Assembly: GCA_964575455.1 (NCBI GenBank) | Contig: CAZNRX010000015.1 | Span: 5,230 to 69,229 of the forward strand | Length of the DNA stretch: 64,000 nt | Reading direction: 5' to 3' | DNA from: SKLM01 sp964575455 | GTDB lineage: Bacteria > Chloroflexota > Anaerolineae > B4-G1 | Shown here: piece after piece, positions 25,401-34,444 of the stretch | Position numbering within the stretch: position 1 is the stretch's first letter | Layout: the number at the start of each line of letters is the position of its first letter | The notes under the pieces: model-generated | The model's input: only the letters and a program-made list of their open reading frames with translations | What the model was told of the DNA's origin: nothing | Databases searched by the model: none | Position numbers and translations under genes: made by a program

Positions 25401-27397
25401 TCGCCTCCTCGCAGGATGGCCGGCTGGGCTTCGCCACCCACGGGCTGCGTGTCTTCCAAGACTTCTTCGTCGACATCGACCTGCCGGTCTCGCTGACGCA
25501 GGGCGACGAGATCAGCATTCCGGTGGGCGTCTTCAACTACCTGCCCGAAGCACAGCAGGTGCGGCTGGAGGTGGAGCAGGAGAGCTGGTTCGAGCTGCTG
25601 GGACAGGGGGAGCAAACGCTGACCATCGCGTCGAACGAGATCGAGGTGGTCTACTTCCCCATCCAGGTCCTCCATTTCGGTCGGCAGGGCTTCCAGGTAA
25701 TGGCCTGGGGCGAGACGATGAGCGATGCGATCCGGCGCGAGGTGGACGTGGTGCCGGACGGCAAGGAGATCCGGCTGACGGAGAGCGACTGGCTGCGCGG
25801 TGATTGCGAGGTCGAACTCGACATCCCACCGAAGGCGGTGCCGGGAACGTCTCGGGTCGAGGTGAAGATCTACCCGGGGGTGCTGGCTCAGGTGGTGGAG
25901 GGATTGGAGAAGATCCTGCGCCTGCCGCACGGGTGATTCGAACAGAGTACGTCGGCGACGTACCCGAACGTTCTGATTCTCGACTATATGGAAGCGACCG
26001 ACTTCGATGCCCCGGAGGCGCAGATGCAGGCCGAGACGTACATCGCCACCGGTTACCAGCGGCTGCTTACCTTCGAGGTGGACGGCGGTGGGTTCTCGCT
26101 CTTCGGACAGCCCCCGGCTGATCCCTTCCTCACCGCCTATGGCCTGATGGAGTTCAATGACATGGCCGCCGTCTACCCTGTGGATGAGGCCTTGATCGAG
26201 CGCACGGCGCGCTGGCTGCTCGACCGCCAGGGGTCTGATGGCACCTGGGTCGAAGAGGCCTATTCCGAACACTGGCACATCGACAGCCAGGTGCCGACCA
26301 CGGCCTACATCACCTGGGCCTTGATCGAGGCTGGCTACGCGGACACCCCTGAGGTCGGGCGGGCCATCAGCTACCTGCGCGAGTCAGCTCCCTCCGCCTC
26401 CCAGGGAGAGGATGCGGACGCCTACAGCCTGGCCCTGGTGGCCAATGCCCTGGCGGCCTACGATCCCGATCACGCCAACACCCAGGCCGTGCTCGACCAA
26501 CTCTATGAGATGCGTTTGGAGGAGGGTGGCGCCATCTACTGGCAGGCCGCTACCGCCTCCTTCATGGGCGGCAGCGGCGAGAGCGGCAGCCTGGAGACGA
26601 CGGCCTTGGCGGCTATCGCCCTGATGCGGGCCGAGGCACACCCGGACGCGGTTAGCGGCGCGCTCACCTATCTGATCCAGGGCAAGGACAGCTGGGGCAC
26701 GTGGCAGACGACGCAGGCCACCATCCTCTCGCTCAAGGCGCTGCTGACGTCGGCGGAGCAGGGCGCTCAGGCGGAGGGCCCGGCCACGGTGCGCGTGAGT
26801 CTCAACAAGGAGCAGGTGCAGGAGATCGAGATCGATGAGGGCAACGCGGATGTGGTGCACCTGGTCACGTTTGATCGAGGCTTCTCCCCCGGCGGCGCCA
26901 ACCGCGTACAGATTGAGCTGGGAGAGGGGCAGGCGGGCAACCTGATGTACCAGGTCGCGACGCGGTACTACGTGCCGTGGGACGCGGTGGCGCCCGCGCC
27001 GGAGCTCGAGCCGCTGATCGCCATCGATGTGACCTACGACCGCACCTCGCTGGTCGTCAATGACCAGGTGACGGTGGACGTGGAGGCGCGCCTGACTCGC
27101 TCCGGCGTGGTCAGGATGGCTCTCATCGACCTGGGCGTGCCGCCGGGCTTCGACGTGCTGACGGAGGATCTGCGCCGTCTGGTGGAGCAGGGCTTCATCT
27201 CGCGCTACGAACTGACCGGCCGCCAGGTGATCGTCTACGTGGAGGACCTCTCGTCGGAGGCGCCGCTGCGCTTCAGCGTGCGCCTGCGGGCGCGGTTCCC
27301 ACTGCGCGCGCAGACGCCGCCGTCGAGCGCGTACGACTACTACAACCCGGAGACGGCGACGGTGCGCGAGCCGCTGGACGTGACCGTGCGCGAGTAG
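22433..27397 (+). CDS. Alpha-2-macroglobulin-like protein with TGA at the thioester cysteine (candidate selenoprotein)
   Basis: One frame runs from ATG 22433 to TAG 27395-27397, broken only by TGA at 25934-25936 (codon 1168 of 1654). N-terminal membrane anchor at about 21-43. MG domains follow (LLSTDKPLYQPGQTV is the MG2 hallmark). An unusual block of about six membrane helices lies at about 700-886, then an Ala/Glu-rich bait-like segment. The A2M core (WFPETLYW, ITTWRL, KILRLPHG) leads to TGA, then FEQSTSATYPNVLILDY and the thioester helical domain. Family members have PxGCxEQ here, so TGA replaces the reactive Cys. A SECIS-like hairpin follows at the correct distance. Bacterial macroglobulins trap attacking proteases. 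Alternatives are a nonsense mutation or a base error. Confidence 0.85.
25934..25975 (+). promoter_or_regulatory. Candidate UGA-Sec codon and bacterial SECIS hairpin
   Basis: After TGA 25934-25936, GTACGTC (25947-25953) pairs perfectly with GACGTAC (25957-25963) around the loop GGC. The loop starts 17 bases after the UGA with G first. Published descriptions of bacterial SECIS elements call for a 16-37 base distance, a stem of at least 4 bp and G among the first two loop bases, and all are met. CAGA (25943-25946) can extend the stem with TCTG (25972-25975) across an asymmetric bulge. Confidence 0.5.
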
Positions 27398-27471
27398 CGC
27401 CGGGACGGCACACCGCACGGCTCCGTGCCTCAGTACAAACGGCTTCCCAAGTGTTCCTCATGATCAATCGG

Positions 27472-27480
27472 TGCTACAAT
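27472..27480 (+). promoter_or_regulatory. Extended -10 promoter of the PPK2 gene
   Basis: TGC-TACAAT at 27472-27480 has the TGn extension and a 5/6 -10 match, 68 bases upstream of the start. The -35 region is weak. Confidence 0.5.
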
Positions 27481-27548
27481 AGAGTCTCGGAGCAACCAAC
27501 GGGCCTTGCGAAAGGTCCATGCAATGCATCGGAAACAGGAGGTAGACG

Positions 27549-28346
27549 ATGGATCGATACCGTGTCAGACCGGGGAGCCAGATTGACCTGAGTGCGTGGG
27601 ATCCGAGCGACACCAGCGCATTCGACGGGGACAAGGACGAGGCGAAGGATGCCATGGAGGTGCTCAACGAGCGCTTGGAGGACCTCCAGGAGCTGCTCTG
27701 GGCGGAGCACAAAAACCGCCTGCTGGTCGTCCTGCAGGCCATGGACGCCGGCGGCAAGGATGGCACCATCCGCCACGTCTTCGAGGGGGTGAACCCCCAG
27801 GGCGTGCGCGTGGCCAACTTCAGGGCGCCCACGCGGCGGGAGCTGGCCCACGACTACCTTTGGCGGATCCACGAGCAGGTGCCGGGTGATGGCGAGATCG
27901 TCATCTTCAACCGCAGCCACTACGAGGACGTGCTGGTGGTGCGGGTCGACGAGCTTGTGCCGGGTGAGATATGGGGCCGGCGCTATCGCCACATCAACGA
28001 CTTCGAGCGCATGTTGGCCGACGAAGGGACGACCATCCTCAAGTTCTATCTGCACATCGACCTGGATGAGCAGAAGGAGCGCTTCCAGGACCGCCTCGAT
28101 GAGAAGCCGTGGAAGTTCAGCCACGCCGACCTAGAGAAGCGAAGGCAGTGGCCGCAGTACATGGTAGCCTTCGAGGACGTGCTGAGCGAGACGAGCACCC
28201 ATTGGGCGCCGTGGTACGTCGTACCTGCCAACCGGAAGTGGTACCGAAACCTGGTGGTGGGCACGGTGCTGGTGGAGGCGCTGGAGGCCCTAAGCATAAG
28301 CTACCCCGAGCCGGAGAAAGACCTGGACGACGTGGTGATCGACTGA
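27549..28346 (+). CDS. Polyphosphate kinase 2 family protein (PPK2)
   Basis: 265 aa; GGAGGT lies 7 bases before ATG. Walker A AMDAGGKDGT (64-73), Walker B region FNRSHYEDV (120-128) and lid RRYRH are all present, and length matches single-domain PPK2. These cytoplasmic enzymes move phosphate between polyphosphate and nucleoside mono- or diphosphates. The sequence looks like the class that charges AMP or ADP, but class cannot be fixed by eye. It has its own promoter, separate from the macroglobulin gene. Confidence 0.92.
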   Translation: MDRYRVRPGSQIDLSAWDPSDTSAFDGDKDEAKDAMEVLNERLEDLQELLWAEHKNRLLVVLQAMDAGGKDGTIRHVFEGVNPQGVRVANFRAPTRRELAHDYLWRIHEQVPGDGEIVIFNRSHYEDVLVVRVDELVPGEIWGRRYRHINDFERMLADEGTTILKFYLHIDLDEQKERFQDRLDEKPWKFSHADLEKRRQWPQYMVAFEDVLSETSTHWAPWYVVPANRKWYRNLVVGTVLVEALEALSISYPEPEKDLDDVVID

Positions 28347-28542
28347 GCCACGCCGTCTCTCCTATGGCTCTCAGCGGGTCTGTGACCCGCGTCGGTACCG
28401 CCATCAAGGCAGAAGAGGGGGTAAACCCGCGTGGCCAGTGGCGCATATGCGTGGGCCATGACAGGGGAATCGGGGTCGCAATCTCTCTGAACGACGGGGG
28501 GCTGTGGAGCCCTCCGAGCAGGTGCAAAGGAGTGCAGAGACT

Positions 28543-29178
28543 ATGGACGAGAGGCTCGACACCCGACGCATCATCATCTACCTTGGCTTTGCCTTCGGCA
28601 TCGCTTGGGCCACCTCGTTCGTCGTCTACCTGACGGGCGGCCTGCAGGAGAGCCCCATGCTGATCCCCGCAGCGAACGTCAGCATGGCCCTCGTCCTCCA
28701 GGCTCTGCTCATAGCGCCCTTCATCAACGGCATCCCCACCTTCGGCGAGGAGTTCGGGTGGCGGGGCTACCTGCAGCCGAAGCTGATGGATCTCGGCACA
28801 GGCCCGCGCCGGGCAGTGGTGCTGACAGGCCTGATCTGGGGGGTCTGGCACTGGCCCGTCATCCTGATGGGGCATAACTACGGGCTTGACTACCCTGGTG
28901 CGCCGTTCCTGGGCCCCCTTGCCATGGTCTGGTTCACCCCGACCGTGGGCACGCTCCTGGGATGGCTGACGTTCAAGGCCGGGAGCGTCTGACCAGCGGT
29001 GATCGGCCACGCGGGGCTCAATGGGACGGCCAGCTTGGGCGTCATCTTCGCGCAGGGTGATCCGAACCCACTGCTGGGCCCGCAGCCCGTGGGCCTTGTC
29101 GGCGGGGCCGGGTTCGCCGCGGTAGCGCTCCTGCTGCTGATCGTCCCTGGCCTCTGGCGGGCCCCCGCCGATCCTTGA
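28543..29178 (+). pseudogene. CPBP-family membrane protease-like protein interrupted by TGA at a Trp position
   Basis: From ATG 28543 (AGGAG 10 bases upstream) the frame encodes a polytopic CPBP (Abi/CAAX-protease-like) protein: EEFGWRGYL (the EExxxR motif) and GVWHWPVI. TGA at 28990-28992 stands between FKAGSV and PAVIGHAGLNG, where family members usually have Trp (SVWPAV). The frame then continues through HAGLN and a last helix to TGA 29176-29178, giving about 211 residues. TGG to TGA is a single transition. Without readthrough the third conserved motif and last helices are lost. Confidence 0.8.
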
Positions 29179-29351
29179 TCGCCCGGGGTGGGAGCGGGAG
29201 ATGGCCCGGTAGCTATCACTTAGTCCATCGGCCCGCTGTCGGGCCGGCCCCCATGCCAATCCCGGTGTAATCGCGCCGGGCTTCAGGCCCGTTGCAGCTG
29301 CCGGGAGGCTATACGGTGCGCCTTCGAGAAACGATCACCTCGCTGGCGTGC

Positions 29352-29942
29352 TCACAATTCGATCAGGTCAGCCATAGTCTGTCTCTCCGCGGCCCCCGCT
29401 GGCTCTGCCGACAGCGGCACGCGCACCAGTTCGCCCTTCTCGTTCTCGCTCACGTGGTACAGATCCTCCGGTCGCTCGACGCGATCGATGAACAACACCC
29501 CTTCCAGGTGATCGATCTCGTGGTGGACCACCACGGCGTCGAACCCCTCGAATACCTCATCGAACGGGCAGCCAGCCTCGTCGATGCCCGTCACCCGCAG
29601 GTAGTGCGGACGCACGGTCTCGCCGTACAGCCCGGGGAGGCTGAGGCAGCCGTCGAAATCCCTCCTCTCGTCCCTCGCCTGCACGATCTCCGGGTTGATC
29701 AGCGGGAATGGGGGGCCAGGTTCGCTGCCCTCCTCCCGTCCACCCAGTCGAACCACGACTACCCGGGTGTTGACGCCGATCTGGGGGGCGGCCAGCCCGA
29801 TGCCCTCTTGGTGAGCGTTCAAGGTGTCCTTCAGATCCCGCACCAACCGTCTGACCCGCCGGGTTACGCTTCCAACGGGCTCGCTCTCCTTGCGTAGAAC
29901 GTCGGCCCTCTCGGGATACACAGCAATCTCTTTCACAGCCAT
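29352..29942 (-). CDS. def: Peptide deformylase
   Basis: 196 aa from ATG 29942; a start six codons upstream is possible. All three signature motifs are visible: GIGLAAPQ, DGCLSLPG (usually EGCLS) and HEIDHLEG with the HExxH metal site. It removes the formyl group from new proteins on the ribosome. The C-terminal tail after the last motif is about 40 residues, with a polar end. Convergent with the CPBP gene; about 120 bases separate it from the radical SAM gene on the same strand. Confidence 0.95.
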   Translation of the reverse strand: MAVKEIAVYPERADVLRKESEPVGSVTRRVRRLVRDLKDTLNAHQEGIGLAAPQIGVNTRVVVVRLGGREEGSEPGPPFPLINPEIVQARDERRDFDGCLSLPGLYGETVRPHYLRVTGIDEAGCPFDEVFEGFDAVVVHHEIDHLEGVLFIDRVERPEDLYHVSENEKGELVRVPLSAEPAGAAERQTMADLIEL

Positions 29943-30061
29943 AACCTGTCTCTCCGTCACTCGTCGTCGCGTGGATAGAGGGCTAAGAGGCGGGCCAACT
30001 CATCCTCTCCACAGCGAATCTCCGTGCAATGGGTGACCTCACCGTTTCGTTGTGCCGTGCC

Positions 30062-31018
30062 CTAGTCTCTCTGTTCGCGGTGCCGGTTGAGCTTTCTCAG
30101 ATAGAATCGATGGTCCCCGTGCTTCACCTCGATCAGCTTCTCCTTGGTCACCAGATCGCGGACTGTCTCCCAGTTCCCCTCAGCCCGTTCCAGGAATTCG
30201 CGCACAGCGTCCTCTCGCATGGGGTGGACTGCGGTAATGCTCAGTAGATCCTCCTCAACGTCGCCCGTGGAGGCGAACTCGTTTCCCTCGTATCCGATCA
30301 GATACTCGACGTGAGCCACCCGCTCGCTGACGATCTGATACGCTCGGTTGATCGTCTCCTCGTCCGGTCCGTGTGCCCACGGCTCCGCCGGTGGTCGGGT
30401 GGGGATCGCCAGATAGGCTCGGTCAGGCTTCAGGCGCGCCAAGAAGTCGGTCACCTCCTCGATGGCGTCCTCGCCATCGTTGATCCCGTCGACCAACATG
30501 GTCTCTGTGCATAACACGCCGTCGTAATCCTCCGCAAAGGCCAGCATCCCCTCTTGGATAGCATCTAGCTGCAGGCTCTTGTGAGGGCGGTTGACGCGTC
30601 GCCAGATCGCCTCCGAGGCCGCGTCCGCCTTCAGGGAGACCCAGTCCGCCTGCGTCAGCTCCTCCCTCACGTCGTCGCGCCACACCAGGGATGCGTTGCT
30701 GATGACGGCTATCTTGATCCCCAGCGGCTTCAAGCCCTCGATCTCGCGCCCCAGATTGAGGTCCAGAGTTGGCTCGCCATCGGGGACGAAGGTCAGGTAG
30801 TCGATCGATTCCCCTTTTTCCTGGGCCTTCTCGACCTTGTCGCGGACCTCACGTAAGACCCGGTCAGGGTCATAGAAGCCTTGGCGTTCCACCTGCATCT
30901 TGATTGTGCGCCCCAGCTGGCAGTAGACGCAGGAGTAGGTACATATCTTGGGAGGGATGTTGTTGATGCCCAGGCTGCGCCCCAGACGCCTGGATGGCAC
31001 GGGTCCAAAAGCGATCAT
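30062..31018 (-). CDS. Radical SAM protein of the COG0731 type
   Basis: 318 aa. CTYSCVYC near residues 27-34 is the CxxxCxxC site for the 4Fe-4S cluster that cleaves S-adenosylmethionine. The opening FGPVPSRRLGRSLGI is typical of COG0731 proteins distantly related to wybutosine enzyme TYW1. The last 60-70 residues look like a small winged-helix-like add-on. The substrate is unknown. AGGAGG lies just upstream (on the minus strand at about 31021-31027). Confidence 0.88.
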   Translation of the reverse strand: MIAFGPVPSRRLGRSLGINNIPPKICTYSCVYCQLGRTIKMQVERQGFYDPDRVLREVRDKVEKAQEKGESIDYLTFVPDGEPTLDLNLGREIEGLKPLGIKIAVISNASLVWRDDVREELTQADWVSLKADAASEAIWRRVNRPHKSLQLDAIQEGMLAFAEDYDGVLCTETMLVDGINDGEDAIEEVTDFLARLKPDRAYLAIPTRPPAEPWAHGPDEETINRAYQIVSERVAHVEYLIGYEGNEFASTGDVEEDLLSITAVHPMREDAVREFLERAEGNWETVRDLVTKEKLIEVKHGDHRFYLRKLNRHREQRD

Positions 31019-31060
31019 GTTGTCCTCCTAGTTGCGTCCTTATTCGAATGGCTGAGGCCG

Positions 31061-31560
31061 TCACTGTAGCGTCTCTTCCGTCGCGGCAGGGTCCTCGTCT
31101 TCATCTTCGATCTGCTTGACGGCGTCCAGAAAAGCGTCGTTCTCCTCCCGCGTGCCAATTGATACCCTGATGAAACCGGGCGGCAGCTTGTTGGAGGCGT
31201 CCAAGACCAGCACCCCGCTGTCCCTAAGCCGTGCTCCGACCCACCAAGCTGCCGTCTCTCGCGCCGCCTCCAAGGTGGGAAGGAACGACGGGCTCACCAT
31301 GATGACCTTCCTCTCCCCCGCGAAAGCGTGGATCATCTCGCGCAGGAGGATGTCCAACCCCGGCCCCACGATCACCTGATCCTGCGGCACGCCGGCGTAC
31401 GCGCCAAGCAGCTGGCGCAGCCGCGCCAGATCCTCCACGTCGGCGTAGCGGTTCAAGCGCGACAGCCCGCGCCGGGCCGCGGGGATGACGGGTCCGTGAC
31501 CCAGGCCGGGGCAGGGAAGGGCACCTCGTTCCGATCCAATTGGACGGGGCCCTTCAGCAT
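31061..31560 (-). pseudogene. hisC-like aminotransferase remnant (frameshift plus internal deletion)
   Basis: ATG 31560-31558 starts MLKGPVQLDRNEVPFP, the N-terminus of a histidinol-phosphate aminotransferase-like protein. The frame shifts near 31490, and the next frame carries NRYADVEDLARLRQLLGAY and the N-terminal half up to ARETAAWW. It then jumps directly to the C-terminal VGARLRDSGVLVLDASN and RVSIGTREEN. Roughly half the usual 350 residues, including the PLP lysine, are gone. The start overlaps the NAD-kinase stop (ATGCTGA), so the intact ancestor was translationally coupled. Confidence 0.85.
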
Positions 31561-32660
31561 GCTACTTCTACCATTATCCACTCTCTGTAACCCACGTTGA
31601 CTCTCATGTAGCCGGAGAGCGTCTTGTCCAGCTCCAAGTCCCCCGTGTCCACGCGCAGGCAGTCCAGCTTGTTCACCTTGTGCCGGGTACCTACGACGAT
31701 CATGTTCTCCCGGCCCACGCCCCGGATCACTTCTGGCGTAAACTGCTTGCTGCCTCGGCCGAAGATGAACCCGTTGCCGCCGATCGGGGTTAAGATGATC
31801 TTCCGCTTGCTGTACTTCTCGAACAGATCCAGGATGTCCTGCTCATTGATGTCCTCCCCCATCAGCTCACCGTCGTAGACCGCGTCCACCCCCAGAAGCG
31901 TCTTTGGGATGCCCAGCTCGTCGGTGATGGCCCGCACCGTGGTCCCCGGCCCCAGCAAATAGAGAACGTCCGGGTCTATCTCCTCAACCATGAAGCGGGC
32001 GATGTCCCTCTTGAGCTCCTCCGATGGCACACTCACGTTGGAGGCGGCCTTGGCTGGCTGGAGGGAGGTTCGCACGTCGGGCACCATCAGGGTGCCGTAC
32101 AGCCGGGAGGCCAGCACGTCGTCGCGGAAGGCCTCCTCGTCGATGTCGAGGACCTCCTCCTCCGTCACCGTAGCGCCGGCCACGAAGTCGTCCACCATCT
32201 CGGCCGCCGCTCTGGCGCTGAGGGCGAAGGCGGCGCTGAAGACCTTCACGCCGGCGGGCACACCGACCACCGGCACGCTCGTGCCCACGGCGTCGCAGAC
32301 ATCGCGGGCGGTGCCGTCGCCGCCGACGAAGATCAGCAGATCGACGTCCTGATCCACCATCGCCTTGGCTATCCGCCTGGTGTCTTGCGCCGACGTCTCC
32401 TCGTCGATCTCGCCGATCATGGTGACGGGAACGTCGACATCCTCCAGGTACGCGGCGCCCATCTGGCCCGGCGCGGCCAGGAACGCCATCTCGTCCGTCC
32501 GCTCCAGGTGGGCCAGGGTGTCCCTTGTTCTCTCGGGGGTGACCGGCTCGGCGCCCAGCTCAAGGGCTCGCTCGTGCATCTCGCCGTCGGTCCCCTTGAG
32601 CCCGACGCTGCCCCCCATCCCGGCCACAGGGTTGACGATCAAGCCAATGCGCTTCTTCAT
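31554..32660 (-). CDS. ATP-NAD kinase family protein
   Basis: 368 aa from ATG 32660, with GGAGGATG-type ribosome site. GLIVNPVAGMGG at the start and GGDGTARDV in the middle are the signature of the NAD kinase/diacylglycerol kinase superfamily, in the long COG3199 variant. It has an added C-terminal region (LTPIGGNGFIFGRGS). Family members are predicted to phosphorylate NAD or a related small molecule; the true substrate is not established for this branch. The start overlaps the stop of the gene upstream (ATGA) and the end overlaps the hisC remnant. Confidence 0.88.
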   Translation of the reverse strand: MKKRIGLIVNPVAGMGGSVGLKGTDGEMHERALELGAEPVTPERTRDTLAHLERTDEMAFLAAPGQMGAAYLEDVDVPVTMIGEIDEETSAQDTRRIAKAMVDQDVDLLIFVGGDGTARDVCDAVGTSVPVVGVPAGVKVFSAAFALSARAAAEMVDDFVAGATVTEEEVLDIDEEAFRDDVLASRLYGTLMVPDVRTSLQPAKAASNVSVPSEELKRDIARFMVEEIDPDVLYLLGPGTTVRAITDELGIPKTLLGVDAVYDGELMGEDINEQDILDLFEKYSKRKIILTPIGGNGFIFGRGSKQFTPEVIRGVGRENMIVVGTRHKVNKLDCLRVDTGDLELDKTLSGYMRVNVGYREWIMVEVAC

Positions 32661-32903
32661 GCTGACATCCTCCCTGCTGATTCCTCCGCTGACGCATCCA
32701 CGGGCTGCTTGAGCACCTGCACGGCACACTGCGGCCTGGGCAGGAGCATGGGCACCTCCTGACGGTAGGCCTCGTACGTCTCCCCAAACCTGTCGCACAG
32801 CTCCGGCTCCTCCACCAAGAACAGGAAGCTGAAGATCCACAGCCACTGCGTGATGGCGACCAAGACAAACCAAAGGATCAAACGGACACGACACGTCGAC
32901 ATA
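32657..32903 (-). pseudogene. Isoprenylcysteine-methyltransferase-like membrane protein, C-terminal remnant
   Basis: 81 aa. One hydrophobic helix (ILWFVLVAITQWLWIFSFLF) is followed by EPELCDRFGETYEAYRQEVP, the conserved C-terminal motif of phospholipid/ICMT-type methyltransferases. Only the end of the roughly 150-200 residue family is present. The ATG may be fortuitous. Its stop overlaps the NAD-kinase-like ATG. Confidence 0.65.
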
Positions 32904-32913
32904 CGTGCACCCT

Positions 32914-33150
32914 TCAATCGCGACGGCAAGTGCTGCCGTCCGAGCATGGCGGCGCGTCGCACCGCTCGGCTCGACCGCAGCAGGTGCTGCCCGCCGGCCG
33001 CGACGTGCGGCCGCTCAGCATGATGGGGGCGGAGAGCAGCTTATCCAGCGACGCCCCTCCACACTCCGGGCAGGTGACCGCCTTGCTGCCCCGCACCAGC
33101 GCCTCGAATGTCGTTCCACACTCAGCACAACGATACTCGTAGATCGGCAT
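32914..33150 (-). CDS. FmdB-type small zinc ribbon protein
   Basis: 78 aa starting MPIYEYRC. Two CxxC knuckles (CAEC, CPEC) form the FmdB/CxxC_CxxC_SSSS zinc ribbon in the first 45 residues. The tail is Cys-containing (STCCGRAERC) and variable. Such proteins are named from a formamidase operon in methylotrophs; their role is unclear. It is 24 bases downstream of the ferredoxin gene and probably cotranscribed. Confidence 0.85.
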   Translation of the reverse strand: MPIYEYRCAECGTTFEALVRGSKAVTCPECGGASLDKLLSAPIMLSGRTSRPAGSTCCGRAERCDAPPCSDGSTCRRD

Positions 33151-33174
33151 CAAGCCCTCCTCAGTCCTGTCTGC

Positions 33175-33654
33175 TCAGCGCCCACGCCGCCGCCGTCGCA
33201 TCCGGCGCCCGCGCCCGTTGGAGCGGCCCGCGCTGGGCTGCGACACGTCACCAGTCGGGGCGACACCCGTCTGTTCCGAAGGTTGCGTCAGCCAACGCCC
33301 CACCACGTGGGCCACAGCCCTGGTGGCCTTCGCGAGCAGACCCGCTCCCGCCACCGCGAGCGCCGGAGCCGCGGTTTCGATCAGCGGCCGGGAGCGCTGG
33401 ACCGCGGGTGCGCGGCTCGCTGGACGGCTCACGGAGCGCTGCTCCTCCACTGTCAGAAGCTCACCCTCCACGACCGGTTGGATCGCCTCCCGCGGGCAGA
33501 CCTCGAGACAGGCCCCGCAGCCGGTGCACGTCTCCTCATCGACGTCCGCCTTGCCGTCGATCAAGGTGATGGCCCCGACGGGGCACGCGTCAACGCACGC
33601 GCCGCACCCTGTGCAGCGCTCAGCATCTATCCATACGATCTGGTTCCTCGACAT
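33175..33654 (-). CDS. 2[4Fe-4S] ferredoxin-like protein with basic C-terminal extension
   Basis: 159 aa from ATG 33654, preceded by AAGGAGG. Residues about 5-60 carry two CxxCxxCxxxCP clusters (CTGCGACVDACP and CTGCGACLEVCP). The following 100 residues hold a short hydrophobic stretch (APALAVAGAGLLAKA) and an Arg-rich end (RGRRMRRRRRGR). The extension is not typical of free ferredoxins; it may attach the electron carrier to membrane, nucleic acid or a partner. Confidence 0.88.
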   Translation of the reverse strand: MSRNQIVWIDAERCTGCGACVDACPVGAITLIDGKADVDEETCTGCGACLEVCPREAIQPVVEGELLTVEEQRSVSRPASRAPAVQRSRPLIETAAPALAVAGAGLLAKATRAVAHVVGRWLTQPSEQTGVAPTGDVSQPSAGRSNGRGRRMRRRRRGR

Positions 33655-33722
33655 CTGTACCTCCTTCGTCTTAAACGGTCGTCCCGCAGCGTCCATACCC
33701 TCTAACCGGGGACGCTCCTAAC

Positions 33723-34388
33723 CTACTCATCTCCTTGTGACGCCTGATGCAGGGCTATGGCGATGAACCCGCCCCAGGGCAGGTGGGCCTGCGGCCAGGG
33801 CCGTTCCCAGCACGGGAAGAGCGTGGTGCGCCAGACGACACGGCCTGCATTGTCCGCCGCAGCGCGCAGTCGTCGCTCCAACGCCCTCACGCCGTAGAAA
33901 CGAGCGTAGTCGTAGAGGGTGGAACGGAACAGCCCACTCAGCCGACGCCTCAGACCAAGCAGGCTCCAGCGGTTGAGCACGCCCAACAGCACACCGTCTC
34001 GAGCCACCCTCACGGCCTCCGCCAACGCCCTCTCCGGGCAATCCAGGAACTCCAGCGTGGTGATCAACGCCGTCACGTCGAACACGCCGTCGGCGAAGGG
34101 TAGACGGCGTGCATCACCCCGCACCAAGGGCATCCCGTTCAGCGCCCACGCCTCCGCCAGCATGGGCGCCGAGAGATCCAAACCCGCGGCTGCCCATCCC
34201 GCGTCGCGCAGCCAGCGCGTGAAGTGCCCCGTGCCGCATCCCACCTCCAGCACGCTCCGCGCTCCGGAGAAGCCCTCCAGCAGCCGCCGGAGCACAGCTT
34301 TCTCCAGTGCGTCGGCCCGCGCCCCCTCCACCGTTTCGTACCAGGACTCGTAGTTGGCAGCCGCCTCCTCGTCGAAAACCGTGTTCAT
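33723..34388 (-). CDS. Class I SAM-dependent methyltransferase
   Basis: 221 aa from ATG 34388; the longer frame upstream is low-complexity and unsupported. VLEVGCGTGHF is motif I of Rossmann-fold methyltransferases, followed by GLDLSAPML, RGDARRLPFADGVFD and TLEFLDCP. The C-terminal part includes AxxRVARDG and a basic segment. It belongs with the UbiE/BioC-like group. The substrate is unknown. It follows DUF1638 and YkoF-like genes in the same direction. Confidence 0.88.
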   Translation of the reverse strand: MNTVFDEEAAANYESWYETVEGARADALEKAVLRRLLEGFSGARSVLEVGCGTGHFTRWLRDAGWAAAGLDLSAPMLAEAWALNGMPLVRGDARRLPFADGVFDVTALITTLEFLDCPERALAEAVRVARDGVLLGVLNRWSLLGLRRRLSGLFRSTLYDYARFYGVRALERRLRAAADNAGRVVWRTTLFPCWERPWPQAHLPWGGFIAIALHQASQGDE

Positions 34389-34444
34389 ACCATCCAAGGT
34401 TGACCAAGACGCGCCCGGAGCCGCTCGTCCCGGGGGCTGCCCCT

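Noticed and set aside
25931..25945. GATTCGAAC resembling a tRNA T-loop next to the macroglobulin TGA
   Set aside because: No acceptor or anticodon stem around it, and it lies inside a continuous coding frame.
28990..29030. Second UGA as a possible selenocysteine codon
   Set aside because: The position corresponds to Trp in the CPBP family and no stem-loop at 16-37 bases was found.
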